Positions 1 to 8,301 of a DNA stretch of 64,000 nucleotides are shown piece by piece; within the stretch, counting starts at the first letter, position 1, and each line of letters opens with the position of its first letter. Below the pieces are notes generated by a model. It was not told the DNA's origin and ran no database searches. It was given only the letters and a program-made list of their open reading frames with translations. Both the position numbers and the translations under genes were made by a program. Location of the stretch: NCBI RefSeq assembly GCF_001029105.3, contig NZ_CP011807.3, positions 1,550,001 through 1,614,000 of the forward strand, written 5' to 3'. This DNA is from Pandoraea faecigallinarum (GTDB lineage: Bacteria; Pseudomonadota; Gammaproteobacteria; Burkholderiales; Burkholderiaceae).

Positions 1-2
1 TG

Positions 3-743
3 ATGGCGGTGCCGCAGTTGCTCGCTGCGGTAACTGGCATTGCGTTGCTGCCGCTGCCGCCTGCGCAGGTGTGGCCGCTCGTGCTGTTGTCGGCGTGCGC
101 TCAGGTCGCGTACACGGCAGCGCTCATTCGTGCGTATCGTGTGGGCGAGTTCGGACAGATCTATCCCATCGCGCGCGGTATCTCGCCGCTGCTGATCTCG
201 GGCGCGGCGCTGCTGATCGCGGGGGAGTCGCCGCGATGGTTGGCGGTGATCGGCATCGCGTGCATTTGTGCCGGCATTCTGTCGCTCGCCCTTCGCGGGC
301 GGCATCTATCCGGCGATAGCGTGCCGGCCGCCTTGCTGACCGGCGTGTTCATCGCGGCTTATACGATCGTCGACGGCTTCGGTGTGCGCATGTCGAACGG
401 CAACGGCTTTGCGTACCTCGCCTGGGCGTATCTGTTCGCGAGCGTGCCGCTCGTCGGTGCGGTATGGCGGTGGCGGGGCGGATGGCGGGGCATGTTCTGT
501 GCGCCACCTCGCCGGGTGGTAGAGGCGTTGGGCGCGGGTGTGGTGGCGCAATGCGCTTACGGCATGGTGGTTCTGGCGCTGCAATACCTGCCGATGGGCG
601 TGGTGTCGGCGTTGCGCGAATCGAGCGCCATTTTCGCGGTGTTGCTCGGCTGGTTGTTCCTGCGGGAAAAACTGAACGCCCGCCGGCTCGTGGCTTGCAG
701 CCTCGTGGTCGGCGGAGCGGTCCTCATCAAGCTCGGTGCATGA
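3..743 (+). CDS. EamA/DMT-family membrane transporter, 5' end outside window
   Basis: The visible 246 residues are mostly hydrophobic segments in the pattern of the drug/metabolite transporter superfamily, with the typical end of an EamA domain (ESSAIFAVLLGWLFLREKL) followed by a last membrane helix. Complete EamA proteins have about ten helices and 290-300 residues, so the N-terminus is probably upstream of base 1 and the first visible ATG is unlikely to be the true start. The substrate cannot be told from sequence; family members export amino acids or metabolites across the inner membrane. The gene ends about 45 bp before the convergent fdsD gene and has no evident functional link to it. 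Confidence 0.8.
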   Translation: MAVPQLLAAVTGIALLPLPPAQVWPLVLLSACAQVAYTAALIRAYRVGEFGQIYPIARGISPLLISGAALLIAGESPRWLAVIGIACICAGILSLALRGRHLSGDSVPAALLTGVFIAAYTIVDGFGVRMSNGNGFAYLAWAYLFASVPLVGAVWRWRGGWRGMFCAPPRRVVEALGAGVVAQCAYGMVVLALQYLPMGVVSALRESSAIFAVLLGWLFLREKLNARRLVACSLVVGGAVLIKLGA

Positions 744-788
744 GCGGCGTCGCGACGTGGCGACGTGGCGACCGACGGTGTTGCGCCG

Positions 789-1022
789 TCAGCCGCGCGG
801 CCAGAGTTCGGCGCGATGCGCCGTGATCGCTGCGACGACGATTTCACGCATGCCGTGTCCGTCCGTGGTCTCGAGATGTTCGAGGATCGTCATACGCATG
901 CGCGGCGCCCAGAAGCGGCGCAGATGACCTGCGATGTTCTCGAGCGCTTCGCTGCGGTCGGGCATCGTCTCGAAGAAATCCCCGATCTGATTGGCCATCT
1001 TGACCAGATTGTCGGTGTCCAT
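789..1022 (-). CDS. fdsD: NAD-dependent formate dehydrogenase delta subunit FdsD
   Basis: A 77-residue protein matching the small delta subunit of cytoplasmic NAD-linked formate dehydrogenases: it starts MDTDNLVKMANQIGDFF, carries a conserved FWAPRMR segment in the middle and ends in a helical region. It has no cofactor motifs; in the family it is needed for assembly or stability of the FdsGBA complex. It is the last gene of the minus-strand fds operon. In many relatives fdsC, an FdhD-type sulfurtransferase, lies between fdsA and fdsD; here only 283 bp containing a tandem repeat separate them, so fdsC is missing from this operon. The sequence just upstream of the ATG is purine-rich. Confidence 0.85.
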   Translation of the reverse strand: MDTDNLVKMANQIGDFFETMPDRSEALENIAGHLRRFWAPRMRMTILEHLETTDGHGMREIVVAAITAHRAELWPRG

Positions 1023-1050
1023 GATCTGTCCTGTCCCCTGTTGTCTCTGT

Positions 1051-1086
1051 TGTCCCTGCTATCCCGGCTGTCCCTGCTATCCCGGC
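1051..1086. repeat. 18-bp tandem repeat between fdsA and fdsD
   Basis: TGTCCCTGCTATCCCGGC occurs twice head to tail (1051-1068 and 1069-1086), preceded at 1030-1050 by shorter degenerate TGTCYCTGT units. It lies in the 283-bp fdsA-fdsD spacer, where related operons often have fdsC. No convincing coding sequence was found in the spacer. Confidence 0.8.
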
Positions 1087-1305
1087 AGTTTCCGCAATCG
1101 TGCTGCATCGCCCGCTGCTGCACCGGCGCGCATGGCCAATCTCGCGTCCGCCGCACCGTCTGTTGGCGATCGACGGCGAGGCCCGCCGGCACTGTGCAGC
1201 ACTCCCGGCGCCGGACGCGGATTGTTCCTTGTCATACGCGGTCCGATCGACTGACCGGGCCGCGCACATCGCTTTTTGCTACCCCTTGATACCCCTTGCC
1301 GTAGC

Positions 1306-4170
1306 CTAACTCGCGCTGGCTGGCGTCGCGTCGTGGGCGTGTCCGAGAAACGCCTCCTGCTGACGGTTGAAGTCGGAGTACTGACGCTGCCACTCCGAGG
1401 GCTGCGCCACCGGTGAGACCTGCACGGCGGTCACTTTGTACTCGGGGCAGTTTGTCGCCCAGTCCGAGTTGTCGGTGGTAATCACGTTCGCGCCCGATTC
1501 GGGGAAGTGGAACGTGGTGTACACCACACCCGGCTGCACGCGTTCGCTGATGATTGCCCGAAGCACGGTTTCGCCGGCGCGGCTCTGAATGCCGACCCAG
1601 TCGCCATCCTTGATGCCGCGCTCCTGCGCGTCGTGCGGATGGATTTCGAGGCGGTCTTCGCTGTGCCAGTGATTGTTCTGCGTACGACGCGTCTGCGCAC
1701 CGACGTTGTACTGCGACAGAATTCGCCCGGTCGTGAGAATGAGCGGAAAGCGGCGTGTGACCTTTTCGTCCGTCGGCACGTATTGCGTGATGAGGAACTT
1801 GCCCTTGCCGCGCACGAATTCGTCGATGTGCATGACCGGGGTGCCTTCCGGCGCGTCTTCGTTACACGGCCATTGCACGCTGCCCATGCGGTCGAGCTTC
1901 TCGTAGCTCACGCCCGCGAAGGTCGGTGTGAGACGTGCGATCTCGTCCATGATTTCCGACGGGTGCGAGTAGTTCATTTCGTAACCCAGACGCTTCGCCA
2001 GTTGAATCGTCACTTCCCAGTCGGCGTAACCGGCGCGCGGCGGCATGACCTGACGCACACGCGAGATACGGCGCTCCGCGTTGGTGAAGGTGCCGTCCTT
2101 CTCCAGGAACGACGAGCCCGGCAGCAACACATGCGCGTACTTTGCGGTTTCGTTCAGGAAGATGTCCTGCACGACGATGCACTCCATCTGCTCCAGGGCG
2201 TGCGTGACGTGCTGCGTGTTCGGATCGGACTGAACAATGTCTTCTCCCTGGCAGTACAGCCCCATGAAGGTGCCGGCGAGTGCCGCGTCGAACATGTTCG
2301 GAATGCGCAGACCCGGTTCGGCTTGCAGCTCAACGCCCCATTCGGCTTCGAACAGCGCACGCGCGCTCGAATCGGAGACGTGGCGATAGCCCGGCAGTTC
2401 GTGCGGGAATGCGCCCATGTCGCACGAGCCCTGCACGTTGTTCTGCCCCCGCAGCGGGTTCACCCCGACGCCTTCGCGGCCGACGTTACCGGTCGCCATC
2501 GCGAGGTTGGCGATGCCGATCACCGTTGTCGAGCCCTGTGCATGTTCCGTCACGCCCAGACCGTAGTAGATCGCTGCGTTACCACCGGTGGCGTACAGAC
2601 GCGCGGCACCGCGCACGAGGTGGGCCGGCACACCGGTGTGTGCTTCGGTCGCTTCCGGCGAGTTCTCCGCGCGCGCGATGAAGTCGCGCCATTGCGCGAA
2701 GGCGCGATCTTCACAGCGCTCGGCGATGAACTCGTCGGCCATCAGGCCTTCGGTGACGATCACGTGCGCCAGCGCGTTGATCATCGCGACGTTCGTGCCC
2801 GGGCGCAGTTGAAGGTGATAGTCGGCGTTGATGTGCGGGCTCTTCACCAGATCGATACGGCGCGGGTCGATCACGATCAGCTTTGCGCCCTGACGCAGAC
2901 GCTTCTTCATGCGCGAGCCGAACACCGGGTGACCGTCGGTCGGGTTCGCTCCCATCACGAGAATGACGTCCGAATGCTCGACCGACTTGAACGTCTGCGT
3001 GCCGGCCGATTCACCGAGCGTCGCCTTCAGGCCGTAACCGGTCGGCGAGTGGCATACGCGCGCGCAGGTGTCCACGTTGTTGTTACCGAACGCGGCGCGC
3101 ACCAGCTTCTGCACGAGGTAGTCCTCTTCGTTCGTGCAACGCGACGATACCAGCCCGCCGATGGAGTCACGGCCGTACTTGGCCTGAATGCGCCTGAATT
3201 CCGACGCGGCGTAGTCGAGCGCCTCGTCCCACGACACTTCCTGCCACGGGTCGGTGATCTTCTTGCGGATCTTCGGCGTGAGGATACGGTCCTTGTGCGT
3301 GGCGTAGCCCCAGGCGAAGCGGCCTTTCACGCAGGCGTGGCCTTCGTTGGCCTGACCGTCCTTGTGCGGCACCATGCGCACGACTTCGTTGCCCTTCATC
3401 TCTGCCTTGAACGAACAACCCACGCCGCAGTAGGCGCAGGTCGTGATCTTGGCGTGCTCGGCCTGACCCAGATGGATGACCGACTTTTCCTGCAGCGTCG
3501 CGGTCGGACACGCGGCAACGCAGGCGCCGCACGATACGCATTCCGAGTCCATGAACGCCTGATCCTGCCCCGCCGAGACACGCGCTTCGAAGCCGCGGCC
3601 CGAGATGGTCAGGGCGAACGTGCCCTGCGTTTCCTCGCAGGCGCGCACGCAACGGTTGCACACGATGCACTTCGAGGCGTCGTAGGTGAAGTAGGGGTTC
3701 GACTCGTCCTTCTCGCTGTCGAAGTGGTTTGCGCCGTCGAAGCCGTAGCGCACTTCGCGCAGGCCCGTCACGCCGGCCATGTCCTGCAATTCGCAGTCCC
3801 CGTTCGCGGCGCACGTCAGACAGTCCAGCGGGTGATCGGAGATGTACAGCTCCATTACGCCCTTGCGCAGTTCTTGCAGCTTCGGCGACTGCGTGCGGAC
3901 TTTCATGCCGGGCTCGACCGGCGTGGTGCACGATGCCGGGAAGCCGCGACGGCCTTCGATCTCGACCAGACACAGACGGCACGAGCCAAACGGCTCCAGC
4001 GAATCGGTGGCGCACAGCTTCGGCACGTTCACGCCGCCTTCGGAGGCGGCGCGCATGATCGATGTGCCCGCGGGCACGGTGACCTGTTCGCCGTCGATCT
4101 CCAGCGTGACTTCCTGGGTGGATTCGCGGCGCGGTGTGCCGTAATCCTTCTCAAACATCGGGTCCATCAT
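1306..4170 (-). CDS. fdsA: NAD-dependent formate dehydrogenase catalytic alpha subunit FdsA
   Basis: A 954-residue molybdenum (bis-MGD) formate dehydrogenase subunit that oxidises formate to CO2 in the cytoplasm. Visible cofactor sites: an N-terminal 2Fe-2S domain (C53, C64, C67, C81), a His-Cys cluster (H113, C117, C120, C126), two ferredoxin-type 4Fe-4S sites (C168-C178 and C211-C221) and the 4Fe-4S site next to the cofactor (C245, C248, C252, C280). The catalytic residue is C373 in RVCHSPTG, so this enzyme uses cysteine, unlike the selenocysteine enzyme at 43536. The ATG at 4170 follows TAGGAGA and lies 12 bp after the fdsB stop, consistent with co-transcription. Length and domain order match the Fds family fully. 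Confidence 0.97.
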   Translation of the reverse strand: MMDPMFEKDYGTPRRESTQEVTLEIDGEQVTVPAGTSIMRAASEGGVNVPKLCATDSLEPFGSCRLCLVEIEGRRGFPASCTTPVEPGMKVRTQSPKLQELRKGVMELYISDHPLDCLTCAANGDCELQDMAGVTGLREVRYGFDGANHFDSEKDESNPYFTYDASKCIVCNRCVRACEETQGTFALTISGRGFEARVSAGQDQAFMDSECVSCGACVAACPTATLQEKSVIHLGQAEHAKITTCAYCGVGCSFKAEMKGNEVVRMVPHKDGQANEGHACVKGRFAWGYATHKDRILTPKIRKKITDPWQEVSWDEALDYAASEFRRIQAKYGRDSIGGLVSSRCTNEEDYLVQKLVRAAFGNNNVDTCARVCHSPTGYGLKATLGESAGTQTFKSVEHSDVILVMGANPTDGHPVFGSRMKKRLRQGAKLIVIDPRRIDLVKSPHINADYHLQLRPGTNVAMINALAHVIVTEGLMADEFIAERCEDRAFAQWRDFIARAENSPEATEAHTGVPAHLVRGAARLYATGGNAAIYYGLGVTEHAQGSTTVIGIANLAMATGNVGREGVGVNPLRGQNNVQGSCDMGAFPHELPGYRHVSDSSARALFEAEWGVELQAEPGLRIPNMFDAALAGTFMGLYCQGEDIVQSDPNTQHVTHALEQMECIVVQDIFLNETAKYAHVLLPGSSFLEKDGTFTNAERRISRVRQVMPPRAGYADWEVTIQLAKRLGYEMNYSHPSEIMDEIARLTPTFAGVSYEKLDRMGSVQWPCNEDAPEGTPVMHIDEFVRGKGKFLITQYVPTDEKVTRRFPLILTTGRILSQYNVGAQTRRTQNNHWHSEDRLEIHPHDAQERGIKDGDWVGIQSRAGETVLRAIISERVQPGVVYTTFHFPESGANVITTDNSDWATNCPEYKVTAVQVSPVAQPSEWQRQYSDFNRQQEAFLGHAHDATPASAS

Positions 4171-4182
4171 GATCGGGGTCTC

Positions 4183-5769
4183 CTAGGCGGCCTTGGTCGG
4201 CAGATTCGACGGTTCGGCCGCGCCGAAGTCTTCCGGGAAATGATTCAGCGCAGACAGCACGGGGTAGGGCGTCATGCCGCCCATGGCGCACAACGAGCCA
4301 TTGAGCATCGTGTCGCACAGATCGCGCAGCAGCTTGATCTGCTTGGGACGGTCCCGCCCGCCGATGATCTTGTCCATCACTTCGACGCCGCGCGTCGATC
4401 CGATACGGCACGGCGTGCACTTACCGCAGGATTCGATGGCGCAGAACTCCATCGCATAGCGCGCGAGCCTCGCGAGGTCGACCGTGTCGTCGTGGGCGAC
4501 GATGCCGCCGTGACCGAGCACGGCCCAGTGCGCGGCGAACGCTTCGTAGTCGAGCGGCGTGTCCCACTGCGATTCCGGCAGATACGAGCCCAGCGGGCCG
4601 CCGACCTGCACCGCACGCAAGGGACGTCCGGTCATGGCGCCGCCGCCGTAGTCGTACAGAATCTCGCGCAGCGTCACGCCGAAGGCCTTCTCGATGAGAC
4701 CGCCGTACTTGATGTTGCCGGCGAGCTGAATGGGCAGGGTGCCGCGCGAGCGTCCCATGCCGAAGTTCTTGTAGAAGTCCGCCCCGCGATCCATGATGAT
4801 CGGCACCGAGGCGAGGGAGATCACGTTGTTGATGACCGTGGGCAAACCGAAGAGGCCTTCGATGGCCGGCAGCGGCGGCTTGGCGCGTACCACGCCGCGC
4901 TTGCCTTCGAGACTTTCGAGCAGGGCGGTTTCTTCGCCGCAGACATACGCGCCGGCCGCCTTGCGCACTTCGAGGTGGAACGTCTGGCCCGAGCCGAGAA
5001 TGTTCTCGCCGAGGTAGCCCGCCCGATTGGCGTTCGTGATGGCTTCGTTGAGTACGTCGATGGAATGCGGGTACTCGCTGCGCACGTAGATGTAACCGCG
5101 CGTCGCGCCCACGGCGATGCCGGCAATCGTCATGCCTTCGACGAGGACAAGCGGATCGCCTTCCATGAGCATACGGTCGGCAAACGTACCCGAGTCGCCT
5201 TCGTCCGCGTTGCAGACGATGTACTTTTGTGCGGCGGGGGTGTTCAGAACCGTTTTCCACTTGATGCCGGTCGGGAAGGCAGCACCGCCGCGTCCGCGCA
5301 GACCGGACTCGGTCACCTGCGCAACGATGGCGGCACCGTCGAGCGCGAGTGCGTTGCGCAGGCCGCGGTAACCGTCGTGTGCGACATAGTCGTCGACCGA
5401 GACGGGATCGGTGACGCCCACGCGGGCAAACGTCAGACGTTCCTGCTTCTTGAAATACGGAATCTCCTCGGTCAGGCCGAGGGCGAGCGGGTGATCGCCC
5501 CCGGCAGTAACGTTCGCGTCGAACAGGCTCGCGACGTCGTCGACGTCGACCGGCCCGTAGGCGACGCGACCCGCCGGCGTGACGACTTCGAGCAGCGGTT
5601 CGAGCCAGAGCATGCCGCGCGTGCCGTTGCGAACGAGTTCGATGTCGATGCCGCGCTCGGCGGCTTGGGCGGTGATGGCTTCGGCGACTTCGTCGGCGCC
5701 CAGCGCGAGGGCGGCGGAGTCACGCGGAAGATAGAGACGCACCTTGCTGGGGTTGGCGGACTGGCTCAT
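4183..5769 (-). CDS. fdsB: NAD-dependent formate dehydrogenase beta subunit FdsB
   Basis: A 528-residue NuoF-like flavoprotein that takes electrons from the FdsA iron-sulfur chain and passes them through FMN to NAD+. It has an N-terminal thioredoxin-like domain, the Gly-rich FMN/NADH motif GRGGAAFPTGIKW and the 4Fe-4S motif ESCGKCTPCRIG near the C-terminus. A longer in-frame reading upstream to 5982 is possible, but it overlaps fdsG and is Arg-rich nonsense; the ATG at 5769 starts a typical N-terminus (MSQSANPSKVRLY) and overlaps the fdsG stop by 4 bp (ATGA), indicating translational coupling. Confidence 0.96.
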   Translation of the reverse strand: MSQSANPSKVRLYLPRDSAALALGADEVAEAITAQAAERGIDIELVRNGTRGMLWLEPLLEVVTPAGRVAYGPVDVDDVASLFDANVTAGGDHPLALGLTEEIPYFKKQERLTFARVGVTDPVSVDDYVAHDGYRGLRNALALDGAAIVAQVTESGLRGRGGAAFPTGIKWKTVLNTPAAQKYIVCNADEGDSGTFADRMLMEGDPLVLVEGMTIAGIAVGATRGYIYVRSEYPHSIDVLNEAITNANRAGYLGENILGSGQTFHLEVRKAAGAYVCGEETALLESLEGKRGVVRAKPPLPAIEGLFGLPTVINNVISLASVPIIMDRGADFYKNFGMGRSRGTLPIQLAGNIKYGGLIEKAFGVTLREILYDYGGGAMTGRPLRAVQVGGPLGSYLPESQWDTPLDYEAFAAHWAVLGHGGIVAHDDTVDLARLARYAMEFCAIESCGKCTPCRIGSTRGVEVMDKIIGGRDRPKQIKLLRDLCDTMLNGSLCAMGGMTPYPVLSALNHFPEDFGAAEPSNLPTKAA

Positions 5770-6233
5770 ACGGCATCCTTGGCGCGGGCGACCAGACGGT
5801 CGAATTTCTCGGGGGTGACGCGCGCGTGCAGCTTGTCGTCGATGGTAATGGCGGGGGAGGTCGCACACTGCCCCAGGCAATACACCGGTTCGAGGGCGAC
5901 GTCGCCGCTGTGGCTGTGCATTGCGCAGCCCAGCACGCGCTCGGCATGCGCCACGAGCGCATCGGCGCCCATGCTCTGACACGCTTCGGCGCGACAGATC
6001 TGAACGACGTGTCGCGGCGGCGGGCTGGTACGGAAATGGTGATAGAACGTGATCACGCCATGGATTTCGGCGCGTGACAGGTTGAGGGCGTCGGCGATGA
6101 CGGGCACGGCATCCGGGGGAACGTAGCCGAAGGCTTCCTGAACGTCATGGAGGATCGGCAGAAGGGGGCCTTCCTGAGCTGCATGAGTGTCCAGAATCGC
6201 TTGCACCGTCGCGATGGAAAAAGCCTCGCGCAT
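5766..6233 (-). CDS. fdsG: NAD-dependent formate dehydrogenase gamma subunit FdsG
   Basis: A 155-residue NuoE-like subunit with one 2Fe-2S cluster on a thioredoxin fold: ligands C80 and C85 (CRAEAC) and C119 and C123 (CLGQC). It pairs with FdsB as the diaphorase part of the soluble formate dehydrogenase. The ATG at 6233 is preceded by AGGAGA with good spacing; an upstream in-frame ATG at 6323 has no such site and adds an atypical basic N-terminus. It is the first gene of the operon fdsG-fdsB-fdsA-fdsD, whose promoter must lie between 6234 and about 6500. Confidence 0.95.
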   Translation of the reverse strand: MREAFSIATVQAILDTHAAQEGPLLPILHDVQEAFGYVPPDAVPVIADALNLSRAEIHGVITFYHHFRTSPPPRHVVQICRAEACQSMGADALVAHAERVLGCAMHSHSGDVALEPVYCLGQCATSPAITIDDKLHARVTPEKFDRLVARAKDAV

Positions 6234-6464
6234 GGCTGATGTCTCCTGTTTGGCGCACCGTGGGGAACGGCGCTCCTGAGGGTGGTGATATGTTCTTGTC
6301 CTGCCCCGGGGCGAGAGACCCATTGGTCACATACGGCGACGCTGCTCGGGTCTAGCGATCAGCGCGGCGCCGTATGAGCGTGCGGCACATAGCCCCCACC
6401 ATATGCCGCACGGGCTCGGCCTCTCGCCCGTTGCTTTACTTCGTCAACTTACGGTCAGTATGTG

Positions 6465-6495
6465 AAACACGATATATCATATACGGTATACGTGC
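6465..6495. promoter_or_regulatory. operator-like site between fdsG and the gntR gene
   Basis: The AT-rich block at 6470-6492 (plus strand reads GATATATCATATACGGTATAC) contains, on the minus strand, ATACCGTATAT and ATATCGTGT. These match elements near the second frc gene (18777-18803) and resemble TATATCGTATAT near the reductase gene and oxlT. It lies in the 461-bp gap upstream of the fds operon; the rest of the gap shows no gene. Binding by the adjacent GntR protein is inferred. Confidence 0.55.
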
Positions 6496-6694
6496 AATAG
6501 CGTGGCGAGCGGTTTCGCGGGATCGTTTACCCCAATTCGGAAAGCGGCTTCCGATGAGAAGCCGGGGCGCAGGGGCGAATAGCGCGATGCAATGGGAAAA
6601 GTGGAGGGGCGGGAAAGAAAAAAGCCAGCGGCATTTTCATGTCGCTGGCCTTTCGTCAACGCGCGAAGCGCGCACTGTGCGGATGACGATGGCG

Positions 6695-7408
6695 TTATTC
6701 GAGGAAGTCGCAGTACTCTTCGACGAATGCGGCCAGACCGAGGGTATGGTCGCGTGCCAGTTTCTCGGCGAGTTCCGTATCGCGTTTTTCGAGCGCGGTA
6801 ATGATCTTCAGGTGATCGACGATCGAGCGCGCGGCCCGGTCGTGCTTGGCAATCGTCACCTTGCGGATGGCGCGCACGTGAATGAACAGGTTCTTGATCG
6901 TATTGGCGATCGCCTGCGAGCCGCCGAGGTTGATCAGCGCCTGATGGAAGTCGATGTTCGCGTCGGAATACTCTTCGATATGATCCGTCGGCGGCTCATT
7001 GACGAACTGGTCGAACAGATGACGCAGCTTGGCGATATCCTCGTCGCTCGCATTTTGTGTGGCCAGGCGGGCGGACATCCCTTCGAGGGCGGCCCACATC
7101 TGAATCATCTCGACGATTTCACGCTTGGTCTTGCGGATGATGAAGATGCCCCGTCGCGGCACCGTACGCAGAAAGCCTTCCTGTTCCAGCAGGGTCATGG
7201 CTTCGCGAATCGGCGTGCGCGAAACGCCAAGCACCTGGATGAGCTGACGCTCGTCCAGGCGAATCTCTTCCTTCTGGTTATAGATGTCGGCGTCGGCGAT
7301 GGCCTTCTTCAGCAGCGCATACGCCTGATTACGAAAACTCGTTGTGGTGTCGATCGGCTCCAGCGCGAGTGGCGTCACGCGCGCCGGAGTTGGGGTGATC
7401 AGGGACAT
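6695..7408 (-). CDS. GntR/FadR-type (FCD domain) transcriptional regulator
   Basis: A 237-residue regulator with an N-terminal winged helix (about residues 25-95, including QLIQVLGVSRTPIREAMTLL) and an all-helical FCD ligand-binding domain in which Asp/His residues usually bind a metal and a carboxylic acid. It lies between the fds operon and the oxalate locus, flanked on both sides by copies of the ATACCGTATAT-like element. A role as the local regulator of oxalate/formate genes is inferred from position and shared sites. Family members usually sense small organic acids, so oxalate, oxalyl-CoA, glyoxylate or formate are candidate effectors. The start at 7408 follows CTAGGAGACTATTGC, a good ribosome-binding site. 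Confidence 0.9.
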   Translation of the reverse strand: MSLITPTPARVTPLALEPIDTTTSFRNQAYALLKKAIADADIYNQKEEIRLDERQLIQVLGVSRTPIREAMTLLEQEGFLRTVPRRGIFIIRKTKREIVEMIQMWAALEGMSARLATQNASDEDIAKLRHLFDQFVNEPPTDHIEEYSDANIDFHQALINLGGSQAIANTIKNLFIHVRAIRKVTIAKHDRAARSIVDHLKIITALEKRDTELAEKLARDHTLGLAAFVEEYCDFLE

Positions 7409-7437
7409 GCAATAGTCTCCTAGGTATTACGGCCCCT

Positions 7438-7656
7438 TCAGAGGCGCAATGCTTGCTGCCCCACGATGGTTGCCGGCTTTGTGACGAGTTTACCCGATTC
7501 GTTTGCCTGCGTGGTTTCCGCCAGGTAGGCGAAACGGCCATTGCTTTCGGCCTTTTCGAGCATTTTGGCGGGCAGGGCGACGAACAGGTGAACCATCGCA
7601 ACACCGGCGGCGAGGGCGGAAGCCAGGGCAAGCAGAGTAAGCGCAGCGACTAACAT
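7438..7656 (-). CDS. small single-span membrane protein
   Basis: A 72-residue protein with one N-terminal hydrophobic helix (about residues 2-28, MLVAALTLLALASALAAGV) and a polar tail rich in Lys, Glu and Thr. The ATG at 7656 is chosen because TGGAGTG lies just upstream; a longer reading to 7734 adds an unremarkable polar extension with no ribosome site. No known family is recognised. It lies 30 bp upstream of the gntR gene on the same strand and may be co-transcribed with it. An element differing by one base from the frc2 operator (ATACCGAATATCA) lies about 100 bp upstream, so it may belong to the oxalate/formate regulon. The gene is probably real; its function is unknown. Confidence 0.6.
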   Translation of the reverse strand: MLVAALTLLALASALAAGVAMVHLFVALPAKMLEKAESNGRFAYLAETTQANESGKLVTKPATIVGQQALRL

Positions 7657-7743
7657 AATGACACTCCAGATAAAGTTTGACGGGTCGTGTAGTGGGGGAG
7701 AACTTGCTTTGCATTGTATGTCGCGCCGCAACAAGTCTCAAGA

Positions 7744-7764
7744 TATACCACATACCGAATATCA
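7744..7764. promoter_or_regulatory. operator-like site upstream of the small membrane gene
   Basis: ATACCGAATATCA (7752-7764) differs by one base from ATACCGTATATCA at the frc2 promoter (18791-18803). It lies about 100 bp upstream of the 72-residue membrane protein start. Confidence 0.4.
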
Positions 7765-8301
7765 AAATTTACCGTTTTTCGGGACGTTTTTCAGGTCGCA
7801 CTGCTCTCACACGGCTCGGATTTGTCTCTTTTTCCGATACTGCGAATGAACTGGGTAATGGCGATGAACCTCCTCGGATGTCCGTCTGGCTTGCAATGGT
7901 GCGGATTTCGGGACGCCACTGGCGCACGCAGTTTCCAATGATTCGGTCGATGCTTTTGGGTGGGGCAAATACGCGTTATTGCGTTGCCGCGAAACCACAT
8001 GCGCAATTGCCTGCATGCCGCGGACAAGACGCCGACTCCCGGCAAGAATCGGCCACGACCGGAGTTTCGGCGGCGGCATGTTCAAGTCACCGCGGGACAG
8101 GCGCCGGCGTCTCGACGAGCGCCCGCCGCGTTCATCGCCTTGCCCTCTCTCTCTATATATATATGTCAGTGAGTAAACCCGCGAAGCGCAGCGACTTGTC
8201 TCACGGGTTTACCTCGCGTTGCCCTCGTTGCCTTGTCGCTGGGATACACGCCAGCCTGGACCGACGTCGTGTCGGTCCACGACGTCGATCCGGTGCCGCT
8301 A
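7765..8301. other. non-coding stretch with simple repeat and hairpin
   Basis: No convincing gene was found. It contains a short CT run joined to a TA run (8145-8164) and a perfect 9-bp inverted repeat, GTAAACCCG (8173-8181) with CGGGTTTAC (8204-8212). The hairpin lies downstream of the minus-strand reductase gene and may end its transcript, although no clear T tract follows. Confidence 0.5.

Noticed and set aside
1507..5979. A 1490-codon open frame on the plus strand, antisense to fdsA and fdsB
   Set aside because: It is a codon-bias shadow of the highly conserved fds genes in GC-rich DNA; its protein is rich in Arg, His and Val with no domain pattern, while the opposite strand matches known subunits throughout.
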